52,541 nt of DNA from Oscillospiraceae bacterium (lineage in GTDB: Bacteria; Bacillota; Clostridia; Oscillospirales; Oscillospiraceae), in the NCBI GenBank assembly GCA_031261585.1, contig JAISJJ010000138.1:1-52541 (forward strand), given 5' to 3'. The translations under genes and the position numbers were made by a program. This document shows, in pieces, positions 8,981 to 16,809 of the stretch. The notes beneath the pieces were generated by a model. The model did no database searches and was not told where the DNA came from. It worked only from the letters and a program-made list of their open reading frames with translations. Positions within the stretch are counted from its first letter, which is position 1. Every line of letters starts with the position of its first letter.

Positions 8981-10366
8981 TCAGCCGATGATCCATAGAG
9001 GTCCGCCGGCGCCCGCGTTTTTTCTCGCTTCGTTCAGGATGATGGACAGATCCCACTCCTGTTCGCTGCGGCTGTAGCTCGCGGGATCCGCGACCAGAAT
9101 CTTGCCGCTTGACGTGACGCCGCGGAGCACGATAAAGTGGCCCGCTTTGGTAAAGTGGCCTTTGCTCATGATGGCGACGACCAGCTTGCCGGAGGAGAGC
9201 GCGTCCACAACGCGCTGCGGCTCCGAGACAGAGCAGCCCTCCACGGCAAGACCGTATGCCTTGGCGCTTTCCGGGATCAGCGAATGGTAGGAGCCGTTGC
9301 CCTCGCAGCGGTGACCGTTCTCCACCGACCAGTTTGACAGCTCAATCGGGTCGTGCGCCGCGCCAGTCAGGGTAGAAATGACAATCGCCATTGAGGTGGG
9401 CCCGCAGCCGGCCTGCCCGATGGTGCTCGACTTGCCGTACATGATATTGGCCCAGCGGTTGTCGAGCTGATTGTAGTATGTAACCTGGGTTCGCCCGTCG
9501 GTGAAGACGACGCCCTCGTAGGAGGGGCCGATTCTGTATTCCGAGGACGAAAGATATTGATACAGGCCGTCGTCCAGAAAAACGCTCAGGTTTTGCGCGT
9601 AATTCTGCGCTAATTGCTGCTGTTCATCGTTCAGGTGGAACACGCTGTCGGCGAAATAGGCTTCTCCGTTGTATTTGACGGTGTAGATCATCCATTTTTC
9701 GCTGACCGTTTCATCCTCGTCGGTTTCGTCGTTATGAACCGTCGTTTGGCGTGTTTCCTCTTTCCGGGTGAAGCTGTAGAGCTGGTCTTTTCCCCGGCGA
9801 AGCACATCCTCCATGTCGGTGAGGGATATATTTTCGTAATCCTCGTTCTTGTACGCGCTATACTGCGAGATAAACAGGTTTCCGTTGTACACGAGGTCGT
9901 CGGCGTAGGGGTTAATAATCTCCAGCTGATCCCCGCCGGAAGAGGCGAAGTCGGCGTCAATGCGGATGATTACGTCGGCCATACCCTCGCCCAGCACGGC
10001 GCGGACAGCGCTTGAGATTTCGCCGATATTCTGTTCGATGGCGGCGTTATCGTTCATGATCATGTTGGGCGTCGCGCCGCCCCCGCTGCCGAACAGCGAG
10101 CCGATCCAGCCGAAAATCATAGACGGCAGCATGAGAATGAATAAAATGGGGATCAGCAGCAATACGGCGGCGGCCAGTACGATTTTTCCGATATGCTTTT
10201 TATTGGCCCAAAGTACCCCGGCCGCCATACCGTAAGGCCCCGCCGCCGCGCCTTTTGCCGCGCCCGCGATGGCCTTGCCGGTCTTGACCGCGCCGCGTAT
10301 AGCGTTCGCCGTGTTCGCGCCTTTCTCTACAGCATCGGACAGACCGCTTCTATTGTCGTCAGCCAT
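8981..10366 (-). CDS. Membrane-anchored C39-type peptidase of the conjugation apparatus
   Basis: A 461-residue protein. Residues 1-55 are Ala/Gly-rich, followed by a membrane segment (IVLAAAVLLLIPILFILMLP). A coiled or globular extracellular region comes next, and the C-terminal 170 residues form a Peptidase_C39_2-like papain fold. The catalytic Cys lies in QAGCGPTSMAI, the His in KAGHFIVLRG and the Asp/Asn region in ILVADPASYS. In related ICEs the equivalent position is held by a VirB1/CwlT-like cell-wall hydrolase, so opening the wall for the channel is likely; processing of a transfer protein is the alternative. Its ATG shares one base with the preceding stop (TAATG). Confidence 0.85.
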   Translation of the reverse strand: MADDNRSGLSDAVEKGANTANAIRGAVKTGKAIAGAAKGAAAGPYGMAAGVLWANKKHIGKIVLAAAVLLLIPILFILMLPSMIFGWIGSLFGSGGGATPNMIMNDNAAIEQNIGEISSAVRAVLGEGMADVIIRIDADFASSGGDQLEIINPYADDLVYNGNLFISQYSAYKNEDYENISLTDMEDVLRRGKDQLYSFTRKEETRQTTVHNDETDEDETVSEKWMIYTVKYNGEAYFADSVFHLNDEQQQLAQNYAQNLSVFLDDGLYQYLSSSEYRIGPSYEGVVFTDGRTQVTYYNQLDNRWANIMYGKSSTIGQAGCGPTSMAIVISTLTGAAHDPIELSNWSVENGHRCEGNGSYHSLIPESAKAYGLAVEGCSVSEPQRVVDALSSGKLVVAIMSKGHFTKAGHFIVLRGVTSSGKILVADPASYSRSEQEWDLSIILNEARKNAGAGGPLWIIG

Positions 10367-11715
10367 TACACACGATCCTTTCTGCGCGGCATGGCCGGGA
10401 GCTTCTGCACGATTTTCTCGTTATACGCAACACTGCCGTCCGGCGCTTTATACGGCGTTTTCTCCACGGCGTTTCTGGCATACTGTCTGTACCACTTGGA
10501 GCCGTCCACAGCGGTCAGCGTGTCATGCCCGCCCTCCGGCTTGATATATTGCTCGGCGGAATACATAGCAAACTGCCGGGACTCGCCGCCGGTTTCCGAC
10601 GAGTCGTAGCCGGTAATGCGCCCTCCGCCGATCTCCACTTCGGAATACTGAACGAGAGCCACAGGCATGGGTGGTACGGTATAATCCGGCGAAGAATCCG
10701 CCACATCGGAACCTGTGCGGTAGGAAACCGGAGGGATGTACGGGTCGTCCTCCGACGCTTCTGAATAGGCGATTGTATCGCCAATCCCGGACGGAACGCT
10801 GACGGATGGGGTATCTCCGCTCAGAGTGACAGGAGAAATGGGAATACCGCCGCCCTCCGCCGCGCTTATGTCAGGCGCGCCCGGGGACATTGGAATATCC
10901 GCGCTCCCGGGGGTATCCGCGCCCATTGTGACCGGCGACATGGGGATGCCGCCGACCTCCGGCGTTGACGGTTCCGCCGTGGACGCGAGGATAACGTCAT
11001 CCACGCCGGCCGAACCTGAGCCGGGGCCGCCGGGGATATGCGAAGCCTCGGAGACGTCGCTTGACGCGCCGCCGAGATTCATATATGATTGCAGCGCGGA
11101 GGCAGCCTTGTCGCCGGTGATCGTACCCATCTGATTGATGTTTCCTTTCGCCACAGCGCCGATCACGTTGTTGGCGTAGTCTCCGCCCTTGTTCAGCGAG
11201 CTTTGGAATACCTTGCCGCCGATACCGGCGAACATCCCACCGCCGGACTGCCCTGTGGCGTTTGATACCGCGCCGCTCTGCACCTTCCGGCCCACTACGC
11301 CGGCAAGACCTCCGGCCATAAAGCCCGCGCCGTCGGCTCCGCTTGAGCCGCTTGCGCCGCCGGAACCGGAGGAGCCGCGTGAACCCTTGCCGCCGAAGCC
11401 GCCGCTGAATAGGTTTTTCCCGGCGGTTACACCGCGCGCGGCGATGACGGCCTCGGCCATCATGGAGCCGCCGGTATGCCCGACGTTGATGCCGAGCGAA
11501 CTCATAAAGCTGTCGATCTTCTGGCTGATTTTCAGAAACGCGATGGCGCACAGAAACCAGATGAAAACATTGCCGGTCACCGCCTCGCGTCCCTGGGCGT
11601 TTACCTGAGCCTGTACGTCGCTTTCCGTGACGGCGAAGGCTGTTGTGGAAAACAGCATCGTCAGCGTCAATGCCGTAATGATTGATATAATGATGATTTT
11701 TCTATGCTTTTTCAT
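10366..11715 (-). CDS. Signal-peptide, Gly/Ser/Pro-rich transfer protein of the secretion channel
   Basis: Starts with a typical signal sequence (MKKHRKIIIISIITALTLTM, cleavage likely after AFA), then one membrane segment (GNVFIWFLCAIAFLKI). The middle is strongly Gly/Ser-rich with small residues and the C-terminal half is rich in Pro, Ser and Asp with a repeated PMSPVT/PISPVT motif, so mostly disordered. It lies between the VirB6-like and C39 genes. In comparable clostridial elements this slot is held by a TrbL/VirB6 partner protein; I cannot name the family. No catalytic motif. The C-terminal block YAPD-like ending in basic residues may touch other subunits. Confidence 0.78.
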   Translation of the reverse strand: MKKHRKIIIISIITALTLTMLFSTTAFAVTESDVQAQVNAQGREAVTGNVFIWFLCAIAFLKISQKIDSFMSSLGINVGHTGGSMMAEAVIAARGVTAGKNLFSGGFGGKGSRGSSGSGGASGSSGADGAGFMAGGLAGVVGRKVQSGAVSNATGQSGGGMFAGIGGKVFQSSLNKGGDYANNVIGAVAKGNINQMGTITGDKAASALQSYMNLGGASSDVSEASHIPGGPGSGSAGVDDVILASTAEPSTPEVGGIPMSPVTMGADTPGSADIPMSPGAPDISAAEGGGIPISPVTLSGDTPSVSVPSGIGDTIAYSEASEDDPYIPPVSYRTGSDVADSSPDYTVPPMPVALVQYSEVEIGGGRITGYDSSETGGESRQFAMYSAEQYIKPEGGHDTLTAVDGSKWYRQYARNAVEKTPYKAPDGSVAYNEKIVQKLPAMPRRKDRV

Positions 11716-11728
11716 AGGCTACCCCTTT

Positions 11729-12439
11729 CTACAGAGACAGCGGGTTGGCGATAAACGCGCCGACCATGCTCGTAAAAATACGCAGGCACCAAGCGTTCAT
11801 AATGAGCAGAAAGATCTGCCCGCCGAACATCCGGCACCAGCTTTTGAAAATGTTGGACGTGCTCTGGGACGCGCCCAGAGCGAAAGCCACCGGCGCGGTA
11901 AACACCAGCACGCCGAGCAGTATATACCGCTCCGCCGCCTCAAACAGCAGCTTGATATAGTTCCAGGCGAGCATCACGACCAACACCAGCGCGATGATCG
12001 CCACCGCGCCGTTTGCCACGACGCCGAGGATCACCAGCGCCACGGAGTTGAAGTCCGCGAAATTGATGGGCGGCAGCTCCGAGGTCATAATCCACTGATA
12101 GGGCGTCCCGCCTATGGACAGGGCGAGCGCCACGATTTCATCCGCGTAGTAGGCCAGCAGGATAAACAGGACCGACCGAATACTCAGCTTGATGGGATCC
12201 TCCGCCTCAATGCCCGCGCCGAGCCCGAAGTTCTTGAACAACTGCCAGATCCAGTTGAGCAAAATCAGCCCGATGGCTAAGGCGACGAATATGCCGTACA
12301 TCGTCTCGGCTGCGGGAAAATACCTTGCGAAGATGGTCATATCGCAGCCCAGCGCCCCCAGGACCGATGTGGTAACCATGTCCAAACCGTGCATAATCTG
12401 CTCGGCAATCCAGGCCACAATGCCGTCTAAAATACCCAC
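11729..12439 (-). CDS. VirB6/TrbL-like polytopic channel protein
   Basis: An integral membrane protein of 236 residues with five to six hydrophobic helices (for example YGIFVALAIGLILLNWIW, AIIALVLVVMLAWNYI and ILLGVLVFTAPVAFALGA) separated by short loops. Position after the pilin and size fit the VirB6 inner-membrane channel component. The start is a GTG at 12439 with a strong GAAAGGAGG site. The conserved-looking GASQSTSNIFKSWCRMFGGQ loop before the last helix is typical of these Gram-positive TrbL-like proteins. It lies 38 bp after the pilin-like gene. Role by position and topology; sequence-level similarity untested. Confidence 0.83.
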   Translation of the reverse strand: MGILDGIVAWIAEQIMHGLDMVTTSVLGALGCDMTIFARYFPAAETMYGIFVALAIGLILLNWIWQLFKNFGLGAGIEAEDPIKLSIRSVLFILLAYYADEIVALALSIGGTPYQWIMTSELPPINFADFNSVALVILGVVANGAVAIIALVLVVMLAWNYIKLLFEAAERYILLGVLVFTAPVAFALGASQSTSNIFKSWCRMFGGQIFLLIMNAWCLRIFTSMVGAFIANPLSL

Positions 12440-12476
12440 GCGTCTTTCCTCCTTTCAGGGTGGGCCGGATTTTTGA

Positions 12477-12857
12477 CTATCCGTTCCACTTGCCGTCGGT
12501 GAAGAACGGGGTGATGTAGGCCATAATGAAGCCCAGACCGTTCAGGATGACCCATGTAATGATGATTCGTTTGAGCCATGCGCGGGACTCGTCCACCGTC
12601 TTGCCGCTTTTGGAGAAATTCATCAGCAGCAGAGCCACGGACGCCGTGACGACGGCGGCGATGGTGGAGATGAGCAGGATTTGGTTGTACACATCCTGCA
12701 TGATGGTCTTCGCCTTTTCCCACATAGTCGGGGCGGCGAAGGCGGGCTCTACAAACATGGCGCTCAAGGTCAGCACCATGAACGCCATGTAGAGGATTCT
12801 GCCCCAGTTCACCGTTTTCTTCGGTTTTGACTGCGGCGTTAGTTTCTTTTTTCGCAA
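12477..12857 (-). CDS. VirB2/TrbC-like pilin or small channel protein
   Basis: A 126-residue protein with a basic N-terminus, an N-terminal hydrophobic signal or anchor (ILYMAFMVLTLSAMFVEPAFA) and two further hydrophobic segments (ILLISTIAAVVTASVALLLM and ITWVILNGLGFIMAYIT) joined by a short charged loop. That is the layout of VirB2/TrbC pilins. It starts at TTG at 12857, eight bases after GGGAGG; no ATG or GTG fits as well. It is the first gene of the secretion operon after the promoter and leader. A competing long frame over the same bases (up to 12966) lacks protein-like composition. Confidence 0.78.
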   Translation of the reverse strand: MRKKKLTPQSKPKKTVNWGRILYMAFMVLTLSAMFVEPAFAAPTMWEKAKTIMQDVYNQILLISTIAAVVTASVALLLMNFSKSGKTVDESRAWLKRIIITWVILNGLGFIMAYITPFFTDGKWNG

Positions 12858-12905
12858 GCTTATGACCTCCCATTTTTTGATTGATGTACCGTAGCCGGAA
12901 CAAAA

Positions 12906-12977
12906 ACGGCGCCCCGCGCAAGTCCGCGAAACGCCGTCCGGGCAGCAAAAAAGCGCCTGTCCACAAGGCGCTTTAGC
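12906..12977 (-). terminator. Two terminator-like hairpins in the leader of the transfer operon
   Basis: Reading the minus strand, arms AAAGCGCC/GGCGCTTT (12950-12957 with 12967-12974) are followed by a T-run, which is a good intrinsic terminator. A second hairpin, ACGGCG/CGCCGT (12905-12938), follows, also with a T-run. They lie between the promoter at 13016-13044 and the pilin-like gene. They may end transcription from the 13159-14846 genes, or serve as attenuators for the secretion operon. Confidence 0.75.
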
Positions 12978-13015
12978 TGTCCTGTTCGGTTGTAGGTAAA
13001 GTTTTGAGCATGGTT

Positions 13016-13044
13016 AGTATAACATGGTTAGATTTACGCTTCAA
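13016..13044 (-). promoter_or_regulatory. Sigma-70-type promoter for the secretion operon
   Basis: On the minus strand, TTGAAG (13044-13039), a 17-bp spacer and TATACT (13021-13016). CATGGTTAG appears twice as a direct repeat (13009-13017 and 13023-13031) around the -10, and could be a repressor site. Confidence 0.7.
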
Positions 13045-13054
13045 TAGCAAAACC

Positions 13055-13094
13055 GTGCCAATTTAGTGCGCTTTTGCGCCAATGTTGTGCCAAT
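13055..13094. promoter_or_regulatory. Three phased GYGCCAAT repeats upstream of the transfer promoter
   Basis: GTGCCAAT at 13055-13062, GCGCCAAT at 13076-13083 and GTGCCAAT at 13087-13094 start 21 and 11 bases apart, two turns and one turn of the helix. They lie just upstream of the -35 box at 13039-13044, a natural place for an activator to bind on one face. They could also be iterons or part of oriT. GCGCTTTTGCGC, a palindrome, sits between the first two. Confidence 0.6.
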
Positions 13095-13158
13095 TTATTT
13101 CGCGTTTTCGTTGGCTTCAAATAAGTAGGTATAGCACAAACGCAGCAGAGCCTCAAGC

Positions 13159-13692
13159 TTACTCGTCCGGGACAAACCGCTTCAAAACCTCCAGGCAATC
13201 CTTTGCGGTATACCCCCACAAGACGGAACTAAGGGCTTCGATAGCGTCCTGACGCCTGCGGTAATAGGTTCTGTAGCTGATGTCCCTGATGTGCGGACGC
13301 AATTTCTCGATGATTTCCTCCACATTCCTAAGCTGCTGCGGGGACAGAAAGGCGTAGTAGAGGATCCAATAGAACGATTCCCCGTTTTTGTGCTTGTTTC
13401 GGAGCAGTTCGACTGCCGTTTCCATCAGCCGGAGCATTTTATGGCTGCGCTCAATGCTTTTGGCGTGATTCTCAATGTCGCTGCCGGACAGGTCGGTCCC
13501 AGCCAGATAGATCGAGTCCAGAAAGTCCTCGATACTGCTGCCGTACTCAATCTGAAAGCTGCTCCGCGCCTGCTGGACGGATATTTCGAGGCTCCAGACC
13601 ACATCCCGGTACTTTTTGAGCAGCCTCCAGGTATCGTGGTAGCTGGGGTTCTCGCTAACGTCCAATTCTTCAATGATTTGCTTCTTTTTCAT
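13159..13692 (-). CDS. ICE regulator with sigma-region-4-like C-terminus (ArpU-like)
   Basis: A soluble, highly charged 177-residue protein. The N-terminal half is helical; the C-terminal part (SYRTYYRRRQDAIEAL after a helix with IIEKLRPHIRD) has the helix-turn-helix cadence of sigma-70 region 4 found in ArpU-type phage late regulators. The ATG at 13692 shares a base with the upstream stop. It lies next to the transfer-operon promoter and its phased repeats, and it is the best candidate within view to bind them, but that is inference. Alternative: a replication accessory protein. Confidence 0.62.
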   Translation of the reverse strand: MKKKQIIEELDVSENPSYHDTWRLLKKYRDVVWSLEISVQQARSSFQIEYGSSIEDFLDSIYLAGTDLSGSDIENHAKSIERSHKMLRLMETAVELLRNKHKNGESFYWILYYAFLSPQQLRNVEEIIEKLRPHIRDISYRTYYRRRQDAIEALSSVLWGYTAKDCLEVLKRFVPDE

Positions 13693-14846
13693 TACGACAA
13701 CCTCCTAAAAGACTGATTTTCCACCCGGGACAAAGCAATTTCAAAGCGATAGGCGTCTTTCCCTCCGCAACGGACGGTGAGCGTCATTCCCATAGCTTGC
13801 GATAAACCCGCAGCCTCTGAAATAACTTCCCCGCAGCCGCATAAGGGAGATAATATATAGTGGGATTTCGGGCAATCGAAACACGGAATTCCCTGTGCTG
13901 ACAGGATCCCGGCCACTTTTTCGAGCATCCGGCGGATGTGCGGTTTTGAAACGCAAGAGATCTCAGGTGAAACGCAAAGCTGTTCCTCGGACAGCGTGGA
14001 TTCATCTTCTGTCAGCGGCTCGTCATCGGAAATGGACAACCTGATATTCAGGCTCAAGGCAATCTCGTCTTTGTCGATCATCACATCGGAAATTTGAAAC
14101 ATGGTGGAGAGGTAACCGCTCAGAGAAATCACGCTGCCATGTTTGCCTGGAAAGGTGAGCAGGGAGAGATAGCCTTGCCCGGATAGCTTTTTGAGCAGCC
14201 TGCCAACGGTTGCCTTTGACAGTCCCCAGCGCTCGGCGAGCTCCGCGTATCCGATGAGCGGTGAACCCGTCCCATTTCGCATATACACGACAGGCGCGGC
14301 GTCCGAGCCCTGAACTTGGTTGTCGTTATAGACGGTGTTCAACCAGAGGTCGAGAACGGTGTCCATCTCCGAACAGCGCCCCGCGCTGACGATCTCCGCA
14401 GCCGTGGACACTGGCATGAAGAAAAATCCGGTATCCTTCTGACAGGGCGCGTTGTAGTCGAGGACGGTGTTGTGCCTGTGCCAGCCGGTGATTTTGAATT
14501 TGATCACCTTGCCGCGACCGAGGCTATTCCATGTGATGAGATGCCGAACTTGCAGCTCGTCCAGTATAACGAGCGCCTGACGCTGGAACCGGCAGCGAAA
14601 CCACGCGGTCAGTTCCTCCACGCGGCAAACCCATTCGCCGGGATAGACCGTATAGCTGATGCCGCCGATCCGCTTGTAAGAGGTACGAAAATTCGCGTAG
14701 GAGCAGAGGGCGGTAAAATAAAAAAGACCGGAGCCGCCGCTTACGCGAATGCTCCGGTCCTCCATCAGGGTTCGTATAAACTGCCGGTAAATCCGGCACC
14801 GTGGATACTCCACGATTTGCTTGAGTTCTAATTGGTATTCTGGCAT
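13692..14846 (-). CDS. ICE winged-helix protein, possible replication or regulatory factor
   Basis: A 384-residue protein with two blocks. The first (residues 25-130) has ELTAWFRCRFQRQALVILDELQ followed by HLITW, a wing-like DNA-binding region. The second (residues 200-240) has LIGYAELAERWGLSKATVGRLLKKL, a clear MarR/GntR-type helix-turn-helix. The C-terminal region has two Cys-x-Cys-type clusters (FDCPKSHYILSPLCGCGE) that could bind metal. The ATG at 14846 has GAAGGAG at good spacing. It is the last gene before the ICE right end, in the slot where such elements often carry a replication initiator or regulator. I do not recognise the family. Confidence 0.62.
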   Translation of the reverse strand: MPEYQLELKQIVEYPRCRIYRQFIRTLMEDRSIRVSGGSGLFYFTALCSYANFRTSYKRIGGISYTVYPGEWVCRVEELTAWFRCRFQRQALVILDELQVRHLITWNSLGRGKVIKFKITGWHRHNTVLDYNAPCQKDTGFFFMPVSTAAEIVSAGRCSEMDTVLDLWLNTVYNDNQVQGSDAAPVVYMRNGTGSPLIGYAELAERWGLSKATVGRLLKKLSGQGYLSLLTFPGKHGSVISLSGYLSTMFQISDVMIDKDEIALSLNIRLSISDDEPLTEDESTLSEEQLCVSPEISCVSKPHIRRMLEKVAGILSAQGIPCFDCPKSHYILSPLCGCGEVISEAAGLSQAMGMTLTVRCGGKDAYRFEIALSRVENQSFRRLS

Positions 14847-14870
14847 AAAGTATCTCCTTCAAAAAAAATA

Positions 14871-14909
14871 GCGCTCGGTCAAGGTGAAAAATGCACCTTG
14901 ACCGAGCGC
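14871..14909 (-). terminator. Strong hairpin in the leader of the winged-helix gene
   Basis: A 16-bp perfect inverted repeat (GCGCTCGGTCAAGGTG and its complement) with a 7-base loop. On the minus strand it is followed by TATTTTTTTT, an ideal intrinsic terminator, yet it lies immediately before the ribosome site of the 13692-14846 gene. It is therefore either the end of a transcript entering from the att side or a leader attenuator. Confidence 0.85.
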
Positions 14910-15124
14910 GAAAAGCTGATATAATTGGTTTTACAGGTGGTAACTCCATCCTGTGCTAATGGTCTTCCGATTTTGACGGTCTGCTACAAAACCTGCTAAT
15001 GGTAGAGCACTCCGTCAAGTTGCCCCATATGCACTCCATGCGCTTGGTGCAGATATGCCCCTGCACAAACAAGCATTTACGGCGGATGTGGATATTCAGG
15101 GCGCTTGCGAACAGATGGCCTCAC
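14910..15124. other. Non-coding right terminal region of the ICE
   Basis: No convincing gene. CTAATGG is repeated (14956-14962 and 14995-15001), in TGCTAATGG contexts, and TGCAC/GTGCA inverted arms lie near 15030-15055. Such direct and inverted repeats next to an attachment site could be recombinase arm sites. The wording of a D-arm (GGTAGAGCAC at 15001) occurs here but has no partner acceptor arm. Confidence 0.45.
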
Positions 15125-15172
15125 TCCTTGGTAAGGACGAGGTCTCCGGTTCGAATCCGGATAAGAGCTCCA
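15125..15172 (+). pseudogene. tRNA-Thr(GGT) 3' half, ICE attachment site
   Basis: Reads TCC, anticodon loop TTGGTAA (anticodon GGT), 3' anticodon arm GGACG, variable loop AGGTC, T-arm TCCGG/CCGGA around TTCGAAT, acceptor arm TAAGAGC, discriminator T and encoded CCA. The 5' side of the anticodon stem should be CGTCC, but the bases are CACTCC, so pairing fails at the two outer positions. No D-arm or 5' acceptor (GCTCTTA) precedes it. This is the displaced 3' part of a tRNA gene split by integration; the reconstituted gene should lie at the ICE's other end. Confidence 0.85.
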
Positions 15173-15174
15173 AC

Positions 15175-15210
15175 AAAACCCCGCAAGGTGAAAACCTTGC
15201 GGGGTTTTTT
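15175..15210 (+). terminator. Terminator of the tRNA-Thr gene
   Basis: A perfect stem AAAACCCCGCAAGG / CCTTGCGGGGTTTT with a short loop and a T6 tail, two bases after the tRNA CCA. It is the original terminator of the interrupted tRNA gene. Confidence 0.92.
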
Positions 15211-15306
15211 GTCGTCCGAGTACAGAAACATACGCGAGGGGAAAGACACGCGGGGTGTTTTCACGAAAGTCCCCGTATAAAAGTGTCGTTATACCGCAAA
15301 AAGTCC

Positions 15307-15335
15307 TTGTATGTTTTGTGATTGTGTGTTATACT
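15307..15335 (+). promoter_or_regulatory. Promoter of the DUF4143 ATPase gene
   Basis: TTGTAT, 17-bp spacer, TATACT; the ATG follows about 32 bases after the -10. Confidence 0.65.
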
Positions 15336-15367
15336 GCCATTATCTGCGGAATCGGAGGAAACACGCT

Positions 15368-16672
15368 ATGTATCGCACGGCGATAGAGGCATTACACAAA
15401 TGGAAAGCAAAAAGCGCGAGGAAACCCTTGATTATAAGGGGTGCGCGGCAAGTCGGCAAAACTTGGCTGATGAGAGAGTTTGGCTCGACTGCCTACGCTC
15501 ACACCGTCTACATCAGCTTCGACAACAACCAAAGAATGAAAGAACTTTTCTCCGCCGACCTCGATGTTTCGCGTCTTGTCACGGGCATCGAGCTTTACGC
15601 GGGATATAAAATCGACCCCGAAAACACGCTCATCATCTTTGACGAGGTGCAGGAAGTCCCGCAGGCGTTGACTTCTCTCAAATATTTCAACGAGAACGCG
15701 CCGCAGTATCAAATAATATGCGCGGGTTCACTGCTCGGCGTCGCGCTGCATCAAGGCACATCGTTTCCTGTCGGCAAGGTGGAGTTTTTAGACCTCCACC
15801 CGCTCTCGTTTGCGGAGTTTATGGCGGCGTGCGGCAAGGCGCAGTTCGTTTCGCTATTAGAACAGGGCGATTTCGCGATGGCGACCACGTTCAAGCAGGA
15901 GTATATCGACTTGCTGAAACGCTATTATTATGTGGGCGGTATGCCTGAGGTTGTCCTGTCTTTTGCCGAAAACGGCGATTTCAACGAAGCGCGTGAGATA
16001 CAGCAGCGTATCCTTGCGGCGTATGAGCAGGACTTCTCCAAACACACCCCGCATGAGGTCGTGCCGCGAATCCGTATGCTCTGGAACAGTATTCCGACGC
16101 AGCTTACAAAGGAAAACAAGAAGTTTATCTACGGTTTAATCAAGGACGGCGCACGGGCGCGGGAATACGAATACGCCCTGATGTGGTTGACCGACTGCGG
16201 ACTTGTCCACAAGGTTCACCGCGTCACCGCCCCGAACCTGCCGCTCAAAGCCTACGAGGACTTGAAAGCCTTTAAGCTGTTCTTGGTGGACGTTGGCTTG
16301 CTGTCCTGCATGACGAGTTTGCGGCAAGATGTGTTGCTCGACGGCAACGAATTGTTCAAGGAGTTCAAGGGCGTGCTCACGGAACAATATGTTTTGCAGC
16401 AGTTGAAAACGCTTCACGGTATTGAGCCGTACTATTGGACTAACGACCGCAATACATCTGAGATTGATTTTCTGCTGAACACGGGTAATGCGGTTGTGCC
16501 GCTCGAAGTCAAAGCGGAGGTCAATCTGCAAAGCAAGAGCCTGAAAGCATTTGCCGAGAAATTCCACCCCGCCGTATCGGTTCGCTCGTCCATGGCGGAT
16601 TACAAGCGGGAGGATTGGCTGCTGAACCTACCGCTCTACGCAATCGGGAATATTTCATCGTGCATAGGCTGA
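15368..16672 (+). CDS. AAA+ ATP-binding protein with DUF4143
   Basis: A 434-residue member of the widespread AAA_14/DUF4143 family. Walker A IRGARQVGKTWL near residue 22 and Walker B IIFDEVQE near 80 are intact, followed by the sensor-like ICAGSLLGVAL. The C-terminal DUF4143 part contains FLVDVGLLSCM and the DUF-type SEIDFLLNTG...PLEVKAE, which resembles a PD-(D/E)xK nuclease core (Asp, Glu-x-Lys). Cellular role is not established for the family; defence or transposon-linked roles have been suggested. The ATG at 15368 follows GGAGGAAA. It lies just outside the ICE end, so it may be host or part of an older insertion. Confidence 0.9.
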   Translation: MYRTAIEALHKWKAKSARKPLIIRGARQVGKTWLMREFGSTAYAHTVYISFDNNQRMKELFSADLDVSRLVTGIELYAGYKIDPENTLIIFDEVQEVPQALTSLKYFNENAPQYQIICAGSLLGVALHQGTSFPVGKVEFLDLHPLSFAEFMAACGKAQFVSLLEQGDFAMATTFKQEYIDLLKRYYYVGGMPEVVLSFAENGDFNEAREIQQRILAAYEQDFSKHTPHEVVPRIRMLWNSIPTQLTKENKKFIYGLIKDGARAREYEYALMWLTDCGLVHKVHRVTAPNLPLKAYEDLKAFKLFLVDVGLLSCMTSLRQDVLLDGNELFKEFKGVLTEQYVLQQLKTLHGIEPYYWTNDRNTSEIDFLLNTGNAVVPLEVKAEVNLQSKSLKAFAEKFHPAVSVRSSMADYKREDWLLNLPLYAIGNISSCIG

Positions 16673-16721
16673 AAAAGATTCGCGCTCGCAACCATTCCGT
16701 CACCGTTTTGTAGCCACTCCC

Positions 16722-16764
16722 CCGTTTATGCTCCGTTTACATTCGTGCGTTAATATGGTACAAT
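16722..16764 (+). promoter_or_regulatory. Promoter with two 11-bp-spaced boxes, two-component operon
   Basis: CCGTTTA occurs at 16722-16728 and 16733-16739. The second copy contains the -35 TTTACA (16736-16741), followed by a 17-bp spacer and TACAAT (16759-16764). Spacing of 11 bp is the usual one for OmpR/PhoB/PhoP-family dimers. The same boxes precede the exporter operon at 19150, so autoregulation by the response regulator is likely. Confidence 0.75.
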
Positions 16765-16809
16765 AATATCGTCAAAATTCACACTCAATGCGGACGGAGG
16801 TGGTTCCGA

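Larger units (their letters stand above)
1..15172. mobile_element. Right end of an integrative and conjugative element in tRNA-Thr
   Basis: A near-continuous minus-strand block holds a VirD4 coupling protein, PrgI-VirB4 ATPase, C39-peptidase protein, VirB6-like and VirB2-like proteins and replication or regulatory proteins, which together make a Gram-positive type IV secretion system. The block ends at a tRNA-Thr 3' half on the right. Relaxase and integrase are not in the window, so the element continues to the left. The host genes to the right are of different character (two-component system, murF, ddl). The exact crossover base is inferred from the broken anticodon stem. Confidence 0.88.

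Noticed and set aside
12427..12966. 179-codon frame over the pilin-like gene
   Set aside because: Composition (His, Arg, Gly-rich) is typical of a shadow frame; the alternative frame has clear signal and membrane segments.
15001..15017. GGTAGAGCACTCCGTC resembles a tRNA D-arm and suggested a complete tRNA from about 14990 to 15172
   Set aside because: No 5' acceptor arm pairing with TAAGAGC precedes it, and more than 100 bases separate it from the anticodon loop; no intron boundaries fit.
15368..16672. DUF4143 ATPase as ICE cargo
   Set aside because: It lies outside the tRNA attachment fragment and has its own promoter; there is no repeat on its right side to mark an element end.
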